Part shown: positions 1 to 8,777 of the stretch, in pieces
Numbering within the stretch: position 1 is the first letter of the stretch
Layout: every line of letters starts with the position of its first letter
From: Carideicomes alvinocaridis
GTDB taxonomy: Bacteria > Pseudomonadota > Alphaproteobacteria > Rhodobacterales > Rhodobacteraceae
NCBI GenBank assembly: GCA_005473895.2
Contig: SRJI02000019.1
Span: 1 to 64,000, forward strand
DNA length: 64,000 nt
Direction of reading: 5' to 3'
The notes under the pieces: generated by a model
Databases searched by the model: none
Told to the model about the DNA's origin: nothing
What the model saw: the letters and a program-made list of their open reading frames with translations, nothing else
Position numbers and translations under genes: made by a program

Positions 1-308
1 CCCCCGCCGCGCCGCAGGCGCCGGCCGCCGCCGCCCCTGCCGAGACCGGTGCCGGCGACGATCCGGCCAGCCATCCCGGCGCCGTGACCTCGCCCATGGT
101 GGGCACCGTCTACATGCAGGCCGAACCCGGCGCGCCCGCCTTCATCACCGTGGGCAAGCAGGTGGCCGAAGGCGACACGCTGCTCATCGTCGAGGCCATG
201 AAGACGATGAACCACATCCCCGCCCCCAAGGCCGGCACCGTGAAACGCATCCTGGTCGAGGACGGCGCGGCGGTCGAATACGGCGCCCCCCTCGTCATCC
301 TCGAATAA
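1..308 (+). CDS. accB: Biotin carboxyl carrier protein of acetyl-CoA carboxylase (C-terminal part)
   Basis: Carries the biotin used by acetyl-CoA carboxylase in the first step of fatty acid synthesis. The window opens inside the gene: the reading frame is open from base 3 through a Pro/Ala-rich linker and then the biotinyl domain. The biotinylation motif EAMKTMNH, with the acceptor Lys, lies about 37 residues before the stop, and the domain ends in the usual way. A GTG at 84 opens the same frame but sits inside the conserved [14 protein letters not shown] stretch, so it is not the start. accC follows after 12 bases, the usual accBC operon. The 5' end is missing only because of the window edge. 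Confidence 0.95.
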   Translation, partial: PAAPQAPAAAAPAETGAGDDPASHPGAVTSPMVGTVYMQAEPGAPAFITVGKQVAEGDTLLIVEAMKTMNHIPAPKAGTVKRILVEDGAAVEYGAPLVILE

Positions 309-320
309 GCGGGGCCACCC

Positions 321-1670
321 ATGTTCGAGAAAATCCTCATCGCCAACCGCGGGGAAATCGCGCTGCGCGTGATCCGCGCGTGCCGTGAAATGGGCATCCA
401 GTCCGTCGCGGTCCATTCCACCGCCGACAGCGACGCGATGCATGTCCGCATGGCCGACGAAAGCGTCTGCATCGGCCCGCCCTCCGGCGCTCAGAGCTAC
501 CTGTCGATCCCCGCCATCATCTCGGCCTGCGAGATCTCGGGCGCGCAGGCGATCCACCCGGGCTATGGCTTCCTGTCGGAAAACGCCAAGTTCGTGCAGA
601 TCGTCGAGGATCACGGCCTGACCTTCATCGGCCCCTCGGCCGCCCATATCCGCATCATGGGCGACAAGATCACCGCCAAGGAAACCGCGAAATCTCTGGG
701 CATCCCCTGCGTTCCGGGCTCCGAGGGGGGCGTCGCCGACCTGGAGACCGCGCAGCGGCTGGGCGCCGAGATGGGCTATCCGGTCATTATCAAGGCCACC
801 GCCGGCGGCGGCGGGCGCGGCATGAAGGTGGCGCATGACGCCTCCGAGATGGAGCGCGCCTTTCTCACCGCCCGGTCGGAGGCCAAGGCCGCCTTCGGCA
901 ATGACGAGGTCTATATCGAGAAATACCTCACGACCCCGCGCCACATCGAGGTGCAGGTCTTTGGTGACGGCAAGGGCGGCGCGGTCCACCTGGGCGAGCG
1001 GGATTGCTCGCTGCAGCGGCGCCACCAGAAGGTGCTGGAAGAGGCCCCCGGCCCCGTCATCACCGAGGAAGAGCGCGCGCGCATCGGCAAGATCTGCGCC
1101 GATGCCGTGGCCGAGATGAAGTATTCCGGCGCCGGCACGATCGAGTTCCTCTACGAGAACGGCGAGTTCTTCTTCATCGAGATGAATACCCGCCTGCAGG
1201 TGGAGCACCCGGTGACCGAGGCGATCTTCGGCGTGGACCTTGTGCGCGAACAGATCCGCGTGGCCGAGGGCTATCCGCTGTCCTTCGGGCAGGAGGATCT
1301 GCAGATCAACGGCCATGCCATCGAGGTTCGGATCAACGCGGAGAAGCTGCCGAACTTCGCCCCTTCCCCGGGCCGGATCACCCAGTACCACGCGCCGGGC
1401 GGCCTGGGCGTGCGGATCGATTCCGCGCTTTACGACGGCTACTCGATCCCGCCCTATTACGACAGCCTGATCGGCAAGCTCATCGTCCATGGCCGCGACC
1501 GGCCCGAGGCGTTGTCGCGGCTGAACCGAGCCCTGGCGGAGCTGATCGTCGACGGGGTGGATACCACGATCCCGCTGTTCCACGCGCTGCTGCAGGAAGA
1601 GGCCGTGATCACCGGCGAGTATAATATCCACTGGCTGGAACACTGGCTGGAGCAGAACCTGCCCGCCTGA
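321..1670 (+). CDS. accC: Biotin carboxylase subunit of acetyl-CoA carboxylase
   Basis: ATP-dependent carboxylation of the biotin on AccB; cytoplasmic, fatty acid synthesis. The protein has 449 residues, the normal length. The N-terminal domain starts MFEKILIANRGEIALR. The ATP-grasp domain contains the glycine-rich loop KATAGGGGRGM, and the biotin carboxylase signatures HLGERDCS and EMNTRLQVEHPVTE are intact. It lies 12 bases downstream of accB and is surely co-transcribed with it. aat follows after about 75 bases, an order seen in many Rhodobacterales. Nothing unusual. Confidence 0.98.
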   Translation: MFEKILIANRGEIALRVIRACREMGIQSVAVHSTADSDAMHVRMADESVCIGPPSGAQSYLSIPAIISACEISGAQAIHPGYGFLSENAKFVQIVEDHGLTFIGPSAAHIRIMGDKITAKETAKSLGIPCVPGSEGGVADLETAQRLGAEMGYPVIIKATAGGGGRGMKVAHDASEMERAFLTARSEAKAAFGNDEVYIEKYLTTPRHIEVQVFGDGKGGAVHLGERDCSLQRRHQKVLEEAPGPVITEEERARIGKICADAVAEMKYSGAGTIEFLYENGEFFFIEMNTRLQVEHPVTEAIFGVDLVREQIRVAEGYPLSFGQEDLQINGHAIEVRINAEKLPNFAPSPGRITQYHAPGGLGVRIDSALYDGYSIPPYYDSLIGKLIVHGRDRPEALSRLNRALAELIVDGVDTTIPLFHALLQEEAVITGEYNIHWLEHWLEQNLPA

Positions 1671-1746
1671 CGCGGGCGGGCCGCTTCCTCGCGTCAGGCT
1701 CAGCCGGGGCTGGCGCGGGGATATCCCGGCGGGTTATATCACTGCC

Positions 1747-2397
1747 ATGAAGGACTCCGCCGACCTGACCCCGGACCTGCTGCTTCGCGCCTATGCCGCG
1801 GGGCTGTTCCCGATGGCGGAGCATCGCGACGACCCTGACCTGTTCTGGGTCGATCCGCGGCGGCGGGGGATCTTTCCGCTCGACCATTTCCATATCTCCC
1901 GCTCTCTTGCCCGCCGGATGCGCCGGGACGAGTACGAGATACGGGTGAATTCCGATTTCGAGGGGGTGCTGGACGGCTGCGCCGACCGGGAGGAGACCTG
2001 GATCAACGACCGGATCCGCGGGCTCTACCTGGACCTGTTCCGGCGCGGCCTTGCCCATTGCCTCGAGGTTCATGACCCGAAGCATGGGCTGATCGGCGGG
2101 GTCTACGGCGTGGCGCTTGGCGCGGCCTTTTTCGGGGAAAGCATGTTCTCGCGCCGCACCGATGCGTCAAAGATCGCGCTGGCCTACCTGGTGGACCGGC
2201 TGAACCTGGCGGGGTTCCGCCTGTTCGACACGCAGTTCCTGACCGATCACCTGGCCTCGCTCGGCGCGGTGGAGATCAGCCGCGCGGAGTACCATGAACG
2301 GCTGGCCGAGGCGCTGGAATACCGGGCGGATTTCACCGCGCCCGCCCTGCCACTCTCCGGTCAGGAGGTCGTGCAGCGCAACACCCAGACGTCGTAG
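1747..2397 (+). CDS. aat: Leucyl/phenylalanyl-tRNA--protein transferase
   Basis: Adds Leu or Phe from aminoacyl-tRNA to N-terminal Lys/Arg of proteins, creating N-degrons for the ClpS/ClpAP pathway. The 216-residue protein has the family hallmarks: LLRAYAAGLFPMAE near the N-terminus, FWVDPRRRGIFPLD, the GLIGGVYGVALG segment and AAFFGESMFSRRTDASK, followed by FDTQFLTDHLASLGA. The start gives the standard N-terminus. Its last 37 bases overlap the 3' end of the convergent DUF2155 gene, so no separate terminator fits between them. Confidence 0.96.
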   Translation: MKDSADLTPDLLLRAYAAGLFPMAEHRDDPDLFWVDPRRRGIFPLDHFHISRSLARRMRRDEYEIRVNSDFEGVLDGCADREETWINDRIRGLYLDLFRRGLAHCLEVHDPKHGLIGGVYGVALGAAFFGESMFSRRTDASKIALAYLVDRLNLAGFRLFDTQFLTDHLASLGAVEISRAEYHERLAEALEYRADFTAPALPLSGQEVVQRNTQTS

Positions 2398-2738
2398 CGC
2401 GAATGGTCCAGCGCGTTCAGCGCCGGCGACGAGGCCACCATCCAGCCGGAAAAGGCCGGCGGTTCGGGATTGGCGGTGTCGCGGATGACCAGGTAGGCAT
2501 AGGCGTCGCCCGCGGGGTTGCCCGCCGGGTAGCGGCATTCGTCGAGCTCGATCGCGATGGAGCCGACGACCGCCTCCTGCCCGTCGATCAGCTCGAGGTC
2601 GACCACCTCACCGTTCACCTTGTCGAGGCTGCGCAGCACGGCGCCGCCGCCCTGGCTCACCTCCTCCTGCGCGGGCAGGATCGCGGGGGCCAGCGTGGTC
2701 GCGAGGGACAAAAGGAGCGTCGGGAACATGGCCTTCAT
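2361..2738 (-). CDS. DUF2155 family secreted protein
   Basis: 125-residue alphaproteobacterial protein of unknown function. It has a signal peptide (hydrophobic stretch MFPTLLLSLATTLAPAILPA) followed by a small domain containing LDKVNGEVVDLEL, a single Cys in ELDECRYP and a C-terminal YDVWVLRC. The family is conserved next to NDUFA12-like genes in Rhodobacterales, and so it is here. The start codon overlaps the mlaD stop as ATGA, implying translational coupling in an operon NDUFA12-mlaD-DUF2155. Its 3' end runs 37 bases into aat on the other strand. Confidence 0.85.
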   Translation of the reverse strand: MKAMFPTLLLSLATTLAPAILPAQEEVSQGGGAVLRSLDKVNGEVVDLELIDGQEAVVGSIAIELDECRYPAGNPAGDAYAYLVIRDTANPEPPAFSGWMVASSPALNALDHSRYDVWVLRCTTS

Positions 2739-3193
2739 TCCCCCTCCGATCCGCCGCCGGAGACGAATTTCAGCAGCAGGGAGATCAGGCTGACGGAGCC
2801 CTGAGTATCCTCGATCTCAGATCCCGGCTCAAAGTAGAAGGGCGATCCGCCGGGCATGATCTCGACGAAGTTGCCGCCCAGCAGCCCTTCGGACGAGATC
2901 ACGACGGCGCTGTCATCGGGCACCTGCACCGCCTGGTCGAGTCGCAGCTGGGTCTGGGCGCGATAGGTCTCGGGGTTGAGGTCCAGCCCCGTTACGGTGC
3001 CGATCTTGACCCCGGCGAGCCGCACGTCGGTGCCCAGCGTCACCCCTTCGGCCGAGCGGAAGGAGGCGCTGAGGTTGTAGCCTTCGCTGGTGCGCAGCGA
3101 CAGGCCCGCGCTCTGGCCCGCATAAAGGACGAACCCGAGCGCGGCGGCCAGGACCGCGCCGCCGACCAGTGCTTCGCTTGTCTGAGACGCCAT
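2735..3193 (-). CDS. mlaD: MlaD-family outer membrane lipid asymmetry substrate-binding protein
   Basis: MlaD/MCE-domain protein, the inner-membrane-anchored periplasmic component of the MlaFEDB phospholipid transporter. The start at 3193 gives MASQTSEALVGGAVL followed by one N-terminal transmembrane segment, and leaves a 10-base gap after the upstream gene. The longer upstream frame would overlap NDUFA12 and adds a non-hydrophobic tail. The MCE domain runs from about residue 35 to 125 (GVTLGTDVRLAGVKIGTV, SEGLLGGNFVEIMPGG). Length is 152 residues, typical. The other mla genes are not in this window, so lipid transport is assigned from the family, not the neighbourhood. Confidence 0.88.
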   Translation of the reverse strand: MASQTSEALVGGAVLAAALGFVLYAGQSAGLSLRTSEGYNLSASFRSAEGVTLGTDVRLAGVKIGTVTGLDLNPETYRAQTQLRLDQAVQVPDDSAVVISSEGLLGGNFVEIMPGGSPFYFEPGSEIEDTQGSVSLISLLLKFVSGGGSEGE

Positions 3194-3203
3194 GGCGGGG
3201 ATC

Positions 3204-3587
3204 CTATTCCGGGGTCCAGGCCTCGTAATCGCCGCGCGGCTCGGGCAGCTTGCGGCGGATCGAGCCGGCGGGCGCATAGGCCAGCGCGGTGCCGGTCAGG
3301 TTCTCCTGGTGCGGCTTTTCCCACGCCTTGTGCGGCAGCGGCTTCTCGCTGGGCGGTTCGTCCCAGGTGCGGTGCAGCCAGCCGTGCCATTCGGGGCTGA
3401 CGCGGCTTGCCTCGGCCTCGCCGTTGAAGATCACCCAGCGTTTGCTGTCGTCGGCATTGCGGTAGTAGACGTTGCCCTGATCGTCCTCGCCCACCTTCTT
3501 CCCCTTGCGCCAGGTGAAGAGCTGCGTGTTCAGGGTCTGCCCGTTCCACCAGGTGACGGCACGAAGCAGCGTGTTCAGAATGCCCAT
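3204..3587 (-). CDS. NADH:ubiquinone oxidoreductase NDUFA12-like (17.2 kDa) subunit
   Basis: Accessory subunit of respiratory complex I shared by mitochondria and alphaproteobacteria. The 127-residue sequence has the diagnostic features: an N-terminal [12 protein letters not shown], the [17 protein letters not shown] block, [15 protein letters not shown], and a C-terminal tail ending in YEAWTPE. It sits outside the nuo operon and heads a three-gene leftward unit with mlaD and the DUF2155 gene. Its presence is a strong taxonomic hint for an alphaproteobacterium. Confidence 0.93.
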   Translation of the reverse strand: MGILNTLLRAVTWWNGQTLNTQLFTWRKGKKVGEDDQGNVYYRNADDSKRWVIFNGEAEASRVSPEWHGWLHRTWDEPPSEKPLPHKAWEKPHQENLTGTALAYAPAGSIRRKLPEPRGDYEAWTPE

Positions 3588-3688
3588 GCAAACCTCCGGA
3601 AATTCGCTTCACCCGTATGGCCGATCCGGCGGGCGAGGTCCAGTCCCATCCCGGCGCAATTGCGCCCATCCGCCGGGCGCCCGGCCGG

Positions 3689-5107
3689 TCAGGCGGCGGC
3701 TTGCGCGGCGCGCTGCAGATCCTCGCGGAAGCGGGCGGTTTCCTCCTGCTGGCGCACCCGGTCAGGCAGGCGCAGGATGTAGCTGGGATGCACGGTGACC
3801 ATCAGCGGCGTGCCGTCCTCCGCCGCCTCGATCCCGCCGCGGCGTTTGAGCAGCCCCTCGCGGGTGCCGGTCAGGCTTTCCACCGCGGTGCCGCCCATGG
3901 CGAGGATCAGGCGCGGCTTCACCCGTTCGCGCTCAACGTCGAGCCACCAGCGGCAATGGCGGATCTCGCCCCTGGACGGGGACTCGTGCAGCCGTCGCTT
4001 GCCGCGGGCACGAAATTTGAAGTGCTTGACCGCGTTGGTGACGTAGAGCGTCGCGCGGTCGATCCCCGCCTCTGCCAGCACGCGGTCAAACAATTGCCCG
4101 GCGGGGCCCACGAAGGGCCGACCGGACAGGTCCTCCGCATCGCCGGGCTGTTCCCCCACCACCATCAGCCGCGCATCGAGCGGCCCCTCGCCCGGCACCG
4201 GCCGGGTCGCGTTCTCCCACAACCCGCAGCGGCGGCAGCCCTCGAGCGCGGCGGCGAACTGGTCGCGCCCCTCGAGCTTTTCGGCCTGCGCCGCGTGGAC
4301 CCGCTCCAGCACCGGGCGCGCGCGGGCGGGGGCAAGCGTCGGCGCGGCCTCGGCCATCTCCTGCGCGCGGGTCTGGGCGGTGGCGATCAGCTCGGGGATC
4401 AGCCCCGCCTCGGGCAGGTTCTTCCAGTACTTGCGCGGCATCTCCGATTGCATCGCCGCCGGTTTCAGCCGCGCGGGGTTGAAGATCGAGCGGAAATAGG
4501 TACGCCACAGATCCTCTGCCGCGTCCTCGGGCAGATCGGGGCGCGGCGCGCCGGGCTCGAAGCGGAGCGCACCGTCGAAATGCACGCTGAGGTCGGGCGT
4601 GAAGATCGACCAGTCCATGTCGCCGAAGCGCTTGGCAAAGAAGGGCGCCGTGGGCTCGGCGATGTAATGCGACGGCTCGAACCAGGCGGCAAAGCGGCGG
4701 CGGTCGGAGAGCGGCTCCAGCTCGCGGAAGCGGACGAAGGCGGTCATCTTGTGCTTGTCGCGGCCCACCTCCTTGGCCATGGCGTGCAGCCTGACCACCC
4801 GCGGGTCGCCTCGATCCTCCATGAGCCGGCGATCGGTCTGCAGCGCATGGAGCATGGCGTAGAGCCGGGCGAACCGCTCCGGATCCCGGTGCCAGGCCAC
4901 GAGCTGCGCCGCCTGGAGGAAGCTTTTCGGCACGGTCAGCCCCGGCGCCTCGGCCATGGGCGGCGGCGCCGCGCCGAAGAGGTCCGCGCCACCCTCGCCC
5001 CGCTGCCAGGCCACCTCTTCCGGCCGCACGCCCGCGCCGATCAGCCCGCGCGCCGCGTCGCGCCAGGCGGCGAAGGTGCCGGTCAAGGGAAGGTCCACGC
5101 GGTACAT
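3689..5107 (-). CDS. UdgX-type uracil-DNA-binding protein fused to DUF4130
   Basis: 472-residue fusion. Residues about 1-240 match the DUF4130 domain that accompanies radical SAM partners. Residues about 285-470 are a family-4-like uracil-DNA glycosylase fold of the UdgX subgroup. GEQPGD (318-323) is the active-site motif A. KRRLHESPS (370-378) matches the R-loop insertion whose His (here H374) forms the covalent bond to DNA in characterised UdgX. C291, C294 and C385 are candidate iron-sulfur ligands, and VTVHPSY closes the domain. The start ATG overlaps the stop of the upstream radical SAM gene as ATGA. Predicted to bind uracil-containing DNA tightly and suicidally rather than to turn over. 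Confidence 0.88.
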   Translation of the reverse strand: MYRVDLPLTGTFAAWRDAARGLIGAGVRPEEVAWQRGEGGADLFGAAPPPMAEAPGLTVPKSFLQAAQLVAWHRDPERFARLYAMLHALQTDRRLMEDRGDPRVVRLHAMAKEVGRDKHKMTAFVRFRELEPLSDRRRFAAWFEPSHYIAEPTAPFFAKRFGDMDWSIFTPDLSVHFDGALRFEPGAPRPDLPEDAAEDLWRTYFRSIFNPARLKPAAMQSEMPRKYWKNLPEAGLIPELIATAQTRAQEMAEAAPTLAPARARPVLERVHAAQAEKLEGRDQFAAALEGCRRCGLWENATRPVPGEGPLDARLMVVGEQPGDAEDLSGRPFVGPAGQLFDRVLAEAGIDRATLYVTNAVKHFKFRARGKRRLHESPSRGEIRHCRWWLDVERERVKPRLILAMGGTAVESLTGTREGLLKRRGGIEAAEDGTPLMVTVHPSYILRLPDRVRQQEETARFREDLQRAAQAAA

Positions 5108-6342
5108 CAGAACAGCGACAATTGCTCCGGCGCCGGGGCAAAGCGCGCCCGCAGGTCAGCCGTATCGGTCAGCCCCCGCGGCGACCAGCCGGGCAGCGAG
5201 ATGAAGGGCCGGGCGTTCTTGAGGTTCGCCCCCATCCGCGCGAGGTCCTCGTAGCGCAGGGTCCGGTGGCGGCGGGTGGCGAGGATGCGCTGCACCGTCC
5301 GCGTGCCGAAGCCCGGGATGCGCAGCAGCGTCTCGCGATCCGCGCGGTTCACCTCCACCGGGAAGCGGTGACGGTTGGCGAGCGCCCAGGCAAGCTTCGG
5401 GTCCACCGCGAGGTCGAGGTTGCCGTCCGCCTGCCCCGCCGTGATCTCGCCCGCCTCGAAGCCGTAGAAGCGCAGCAGCCAATCCGCCTGGTACAGCCGG
5501 TGTTCGCGCACCAGCGGCGGACGCACCAGCGGCAGCGCGAAAGAGGCGTCGGGGATCGGCGAAAAGGCGGAGTAATAGACCCGCTTCAGGTGGTAGCTGG
5601 AATAGAGCCGGGTGGAGCTTTGCAGGATCGTCGCGTCATTGGCCCCGTCCGCGCCGACGATCATCTGCGTAGACTGGCCCGCTGGCGCGAAACGCGGCGG
5701 GCGCTTGCCGGTATGGCTCCGCTCCTTGCGGGCCTCGCGCAGCACGCGCACGTCGGCCATGGCGCGGCGGATGCGGTCGGGGCTTTTCTCCGGCGCGTAG
5801 CGCTCGACGGCGGTGTCGGTCGGAAGCTCCACGTTGATCGACAGCCGGTCGGCGTAAAGTCCCGCCTCCTCGATCAGGCGCTGATCGGCGTCGGGGATTG
5901 TCTTGAGATGGATGTAGCCGCGAAAGCCGTGATCCTCGCGCAGGGTGCGGGCGATGCGCACCATGTCGGCCATTGTGTCATCGGGCGAGCGGATGATGCC
6001 CGAGGACAGGAACAGCCCCTCGATATAGTTGCGCCGGTAGAATTCGAGCGTCAGCTGCACCACCTCCTCGGGCGAGAACCGCGCGCGCTCGACGTTGGAG
6101 CTGACGCGGTTCACGCAATAGGCGCAGTCGTAGATGCAGAAATTGGTCATCAGGATCTTGAGCAGGCTGATGCAGCGCCCGTCCGGCGTGTAGGCGTGGC
6201 AGATGCCCGACCCGGTGACCGAGCCCAGCCCCTTGCCGTCGCGGCTGTCACGCCGCTGCCCCCCGCTGGAGGCGCAGGAGGCGTCGTATTTCGCCGCGTC
6301 CGACAGGATGGCGAGCTTGCGATCGAGGGTCAATGTTGCCAT
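5107..6342 (-). CDS. Radical SAM protein linked to UdgX (putative DNA modification/repair)
   Basis: 411 residues from the start at 6342 (MATLTLDRKL). An upstream ATG would run the gene back through the clpX terminator hairpin at 6446-6473, so it was rejected. The radical SAM cluster motif CX3CX2C is at C69, C73 and C76. Two further Cys (23, 48) flank it, and a C-terminal helix-hairpin-helix (LLRIPGFGTRTVQRIL) suggests DNA contact. This family occurs almost always beside the DUF4130-UdgX gene, as here with an ATGA overlap. The reaction is unknown; a role in modified-base chemistry or repair is inferred from the partner. Confidence 0.85.
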   Translation of the reverse strand: MATLTLDRKLAILSDAAKYDASCASSGGQRRDSRDGKGLGSVTGSGICHAYTPDGRCISLLKILMTNFCIYDCAYCVNRVSSNVERARFSPEEVVQLTLEFYRRNYIEGLFLSSGIIRSPDDTMADMVRIARTLREDHGFRGYIHLKTIPDADQRLIEEAGLYADRLSINVELPTDTAVERYAPEKSPDRIRRAMADVRVLREARKERSHTGKRPPRFAPAGQSTQMIVGADGANDATILQSSTRLYSSYHLKRVYYSAFSPIPDASFALPLVRPPLVREHRLYQADWLLRFYGFEAGEITAGQADGNLDLAVDPKLAWALANRHRFPVEVNRADRETLLRIPGFGTRTVQRILATRRHRTLRYEDLARMGANLKNARPFISLPGWSPRGLTDTADLRARFAPAPEQLSLF

Positions 6343-6445
6343 GCGTTCACCATATGTTCGCATAAGCGGAAGGAGCAAGACTGGCTGCCGATCACATTCG
6401 CGTTGGAGCGGAGCCGTGCCGATGGCGCCGATCGGCCGGGCCACG

Positions 6446-6473
6446 AAAAAAAGGGGACCCGCAGGCCCCCTTT
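6446..6473 (-). terminator. Rho-independent terminator of clpX
   Basis: Read on the minus strand, just after the clpX stop: a GC stem (five G pairing with CCCC plus a G-U pair, then CC/GG) with loop TGCG, followed by seven T (A-run 6446-6452 on the plus strand). It separates clpX from the radical SAM gene downstream. Confidence 0.85.
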
Positions 6474-6498
6474 CGCAATCTCGGTTCCGAAGGTCGGA

Positions 6499-7764
6499 TC
6501 AGCCGGCGGTGGCCGATTCCTTCTTCTGGTCGGAATAGATCATCAGCGGCGCCGCCTCGGAGGTCACGGCCTCCTCGTTGACGACCACCTCGTCCACGTT
6601 GTCCATCCCCGGCAGGTCGAACATCGTGTCGAGCAGGATGTCCTCCAGGATAGAGCGCAGGCCCCGGGCGCCGGTCTTGCGGGCGATGGCCCGCTTGGCG
6701 ATGGCCGACAGGGCCTCGTCGGTGAAGGTGAGCGTCGCATCCTCCAGCTCGAACAGGCGCTGGTACTGCTTGACCAGCGCGTTCTTGGGCTGGGTCAGGA
6801 TGGTGACAAGCGCATCCTCGTCCAGATCCTCCAGCGTGGCGATGACCGGCAGCCGGCCGACGAATTCCGGGATCAGGCCGAATTTCAGCAGATCCTCGGG
6901 CTCCAGGTCCTGGAAGACCTCGCCGATGCCGCGTTCGTCATTGGCCCGCACATCGGCGCCGAAGCCCATGGCCGAGCCCTTGCCGCGCTGCGCGATGATC
7001 CGTTCCAGACCGGCAAAGGCGCCGCCGCAGATGAACAGGATGTTCGTCGTGTCCACCTGCAGGAATTCCTGCTGCGGATGCTTGCGCCCGCCCTGCGGCG
7101 GAACGGAGGCGACGGTGCCCTCCATCAGCTTCAGCAGCGCCTGCTGCACGCCCTCGCCCGACACGTCGCGGGTGATCGAGGGGTTCTCGGACTTGCGCGT
7201 GATCTTGTCGACCTCGTCGATATAGACGATGCCGCGCTGCGCCCGCTCCACGTTGTATTCGCTGGCCTGCAGGAGCTTGAGGATGATGTTCTCCACATCC
7301 TCGCCCACATAGCCGGCCTCGGTCAGCGTGGTGGCGTCGGCCATGGTGAAGGGCACGTCGAGGATGCGCGCCAGCGTCTGCGCCAGCAGCGTCTTGCCGC
7401 AGCCCGTGGGGCCGATCAGCAGGATGTTCGACTTGTTCAGCTCGATATCGGAGCTTTTCTGCGAATGGTTCAGCCGCTTGTAGTGGTTGTGCACCGCGAC
7501 CGAGAGCACGCGCTTGGCAATCGCCTGGCCGATCACGTAATCATCCAGCACGTCGCAGATCTCGCGCGGCGTGGGCACCCCTTCGGAAGACTTGAAGCCG
7601 GAGCTCTTGGTCTCTTCGCGGATGATGTCCATGCACAGCTCGACGCATTCGTCGCAGATGAATACGGTCGGTCCGGCGATCAGCTTGCGCACCTCGTGCT
7701 GGCTCTTGCCGCAGAAGGAGCAATAGAGGGTATTCTTGCTGTCGCCGCCGGAATTCGTTGCCAT
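6499..7764 (-). CDS. clpX: ATP-dependent Clp protease ATP-binding subunit ClpX
   Basis: AAA+ unfoldase that recognises and feeds substrates to ClpP. At 421 residues it is normal length. The N-terminal zinc-binding domain has CSFCGK and CDECVELC; Walker A is GPTGCGKT; the Walker B, sensor and pore-loop regions ([10 protein letters not shown]; the [13 protein letters not shown] segment in the RKH/IGF area) are present. It lies 135 bases downstream of clpP on the same strand, the usual clpP-clpX order, with a weak hairpin between them and a strong terminator after it. Confidence 0.98.
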   Translation of the reverse strand: MATNSGGDSKNTLYCSFCGKSQHEVRKLIAGPTVFICDECVELCMDIIREETKSSGFKSSEGVPTPREICDVLDDYVIGQAIAKRVLSVAVHNHYKRLNHSQKSSDIELNKSNILLIGPTGCGKTLLAQTLARILDVPFTMADATTLTEAGYVGEDVENIILKLLQASEYNVERAQRGIVYIDEVDKITRKSENPSITRDVSGEGVQQALLKLMEGTVASVPPQGGRKHPQQEFLQVDTTNILFICGGAFAGLERIIAQRGKGSAMGFGADVRANDERGIGEVFQDLEPEDLLKFGLIPEFVGRLPVIATLEDLDEDALVTILTQPKNALVKQYQRLFELEDATLTFTDEALSAIAKRAIARKTGARGLRSILEDILLDTMFDLPGMDNVDEVVVNEEAVTSEAAPLMIYSDQKKESATAG

Positions 7765-7860
7765 TTCCTACCTTTCAGGCCGTCCTTGATGGCCGTCCGT
7801 CTTGGCCCTTTTGCCGTATGTCCGCCTAGCTTAGGGCAGCCCATCCGGCACCACAATCGC

Positions 7861-7891
7861 AAAATGCCGGGCCGCTCTTCACGGGCCCGGC
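7861..7891 (-). terminator. Hairpin after clpP (partial terminator)
   Basis: Perfect 8-bp inverted repeat GCCGGGCC/GGCCCGGC (arms 7866-7873 and 7884-7891) just past the clpP stop. On the minus strand it is followed by ATTTT only. The short T-run suggests partial termination or mRNA 3' protection, letting clpX be expressed at a different level from clpP. Confidence 0.5.
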
Positions 7892-7899
7892 ACCCCGCC

Positions 7900-8532
7900 T
7901 CAGCCCTCGTCGCCGTCGGGCTGGACGCGGCTTTCCACGATCTCGTCGATCAGGCCCCATTCCTTGGCTTCCTGCGGATCCATGAAGTTGTCACGCTCCA
8001 GCGCCGCCTCGACCTTCTTGAGGGTCTGGCCGGTATGCCTGACGTAGATCTCGTTCAGCCGGTTCTTGAGCTTCTGGGTCTCCTGGGCATGGATCATGAT
8101 GTCCGTCGCCTGGCCTTGGTAGCCGCCGGAGGGCTGGTGCACCATGATGCGGCTGTTGGGCAGCGAGGCCCGCATGCCCGGGGCGCCCGCGGTCAGCAGC
8201 AGCGAGCCCATGGAGGCCGCCTGCCCGATCACCAGCGTGGAGACCTTGGGCTTGATGTACTGCATGGTGTCGTAGATCGACAGGCCGGAGGTGACGACAC
8301 CGCCGGGGCTGTTGATGTACATGGAGATTTCCTTGGACGGGTTCTCCGCCTCGAGGTGCAGAAGCTGCGCCACGATAAGGCTCGACATGCCGTCGTGAAC
8401 CGGGCCGGTGACGAAGACGATCCGCTCCTTCAGGAGGCGCGAGAAGATGTCGTAGGCCCGCTCGCCACGGCTGGTCTGTTCCACCACCATGGGCACGAGG
8501 GTGTTCATGTATGTCTCGTATGGGTCTTTCAT
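7900..8532 (-). CDS. clpP: ATP-dependent Clp protease proteolytic subunit ClpP
   Basis: Serine peptidase that forms the 14-mer degradation chamber with ClpX. 210 residues. The catalytic Ser is in [10 protein letters not shown], His in MVHQPSGG, and the Asp follows in the [13 protein letters not shown] segment. The [16 protein letters not shown] oxyanion loop is intact. The start [25 protein letters not shown] matches the family N-terminus, so little propeptide is present. It is first in a leftward clpP-clpX pair, with the divergent ArsR gene about 245 bases upstream. Confidence 0.98.
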   Translation of the reverse strand: MKDPYETYMNTLVPMVVEQTSRGERAYDIFSRLLKERIVFVTGPVHDGMSSLIVAQLLHLEAENPSKEISMYINSPGGVVTSGLSIYDTMQYIKPKVSTLVIGQAASMGSLLLTAGAPGMRASLPNSRIMVHQPSGGYQGQATDIMIHAQETQKLKNRLNEIYVRHTGQTLKKVEAALERDNFMDPQEAKEWGLIDEIVESRVQPDGDEG

Positions 8533-8745
8533 CCTCGCCTGCCTTTTTGCCTGCTGTCTCGGGTGTACCGCCGTAAAGCTAACGGAGTCTTAGTCACGCG
8601 CTCAGGGGGCTGCAAGAGGCGCCCCCGGAATTGGCCGGCCTGACCCCCGGGAAGCCGGCCCTCCGGGCGGGCCGGACGCGACGTTGCCGGGGCGGCACCG
8701 CGCCCTACCATGGTGGCCTTGGACGCACTCGAATGGCTTTAATTG

Positions 8746-8758
8746 CAAACGCAGTTTG
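8746..8758. promoter_or_regulatory. Inverted repeat, candidate ArsR-family operator
   Basis: Perfect palindrome CAAAC-GCA-GTTTG in an otherwise AT-rich patch, about 20 bases upstream of the ArsR-type gene start. Autoregulation from such a site is typical of the family; the assignment to this protein is inferred. Confidence 0.45.
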
Positions 8759-8777
8759 TCGTCAGGGGGGATGACAC

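Noticed and set aside
8590-8625. Sigma-70-like promoter for clpP (TTGCAG, 17 bases, TAAGAC on the minus strand)
   Set aside because: Only three of six matches in each hexamer; not distinguishable from background here.
5122-8643. Very long open frames antisense to clpX/clpP, radical SAM and (at 61057-63471 and 3617-5254) lon and the UdgX gene
   Set aside because: Composition is Arg/Gly/His/Gln-rich without domains, and the sense genes are complete and conserved. High GC third positions keep the antisense frames open.
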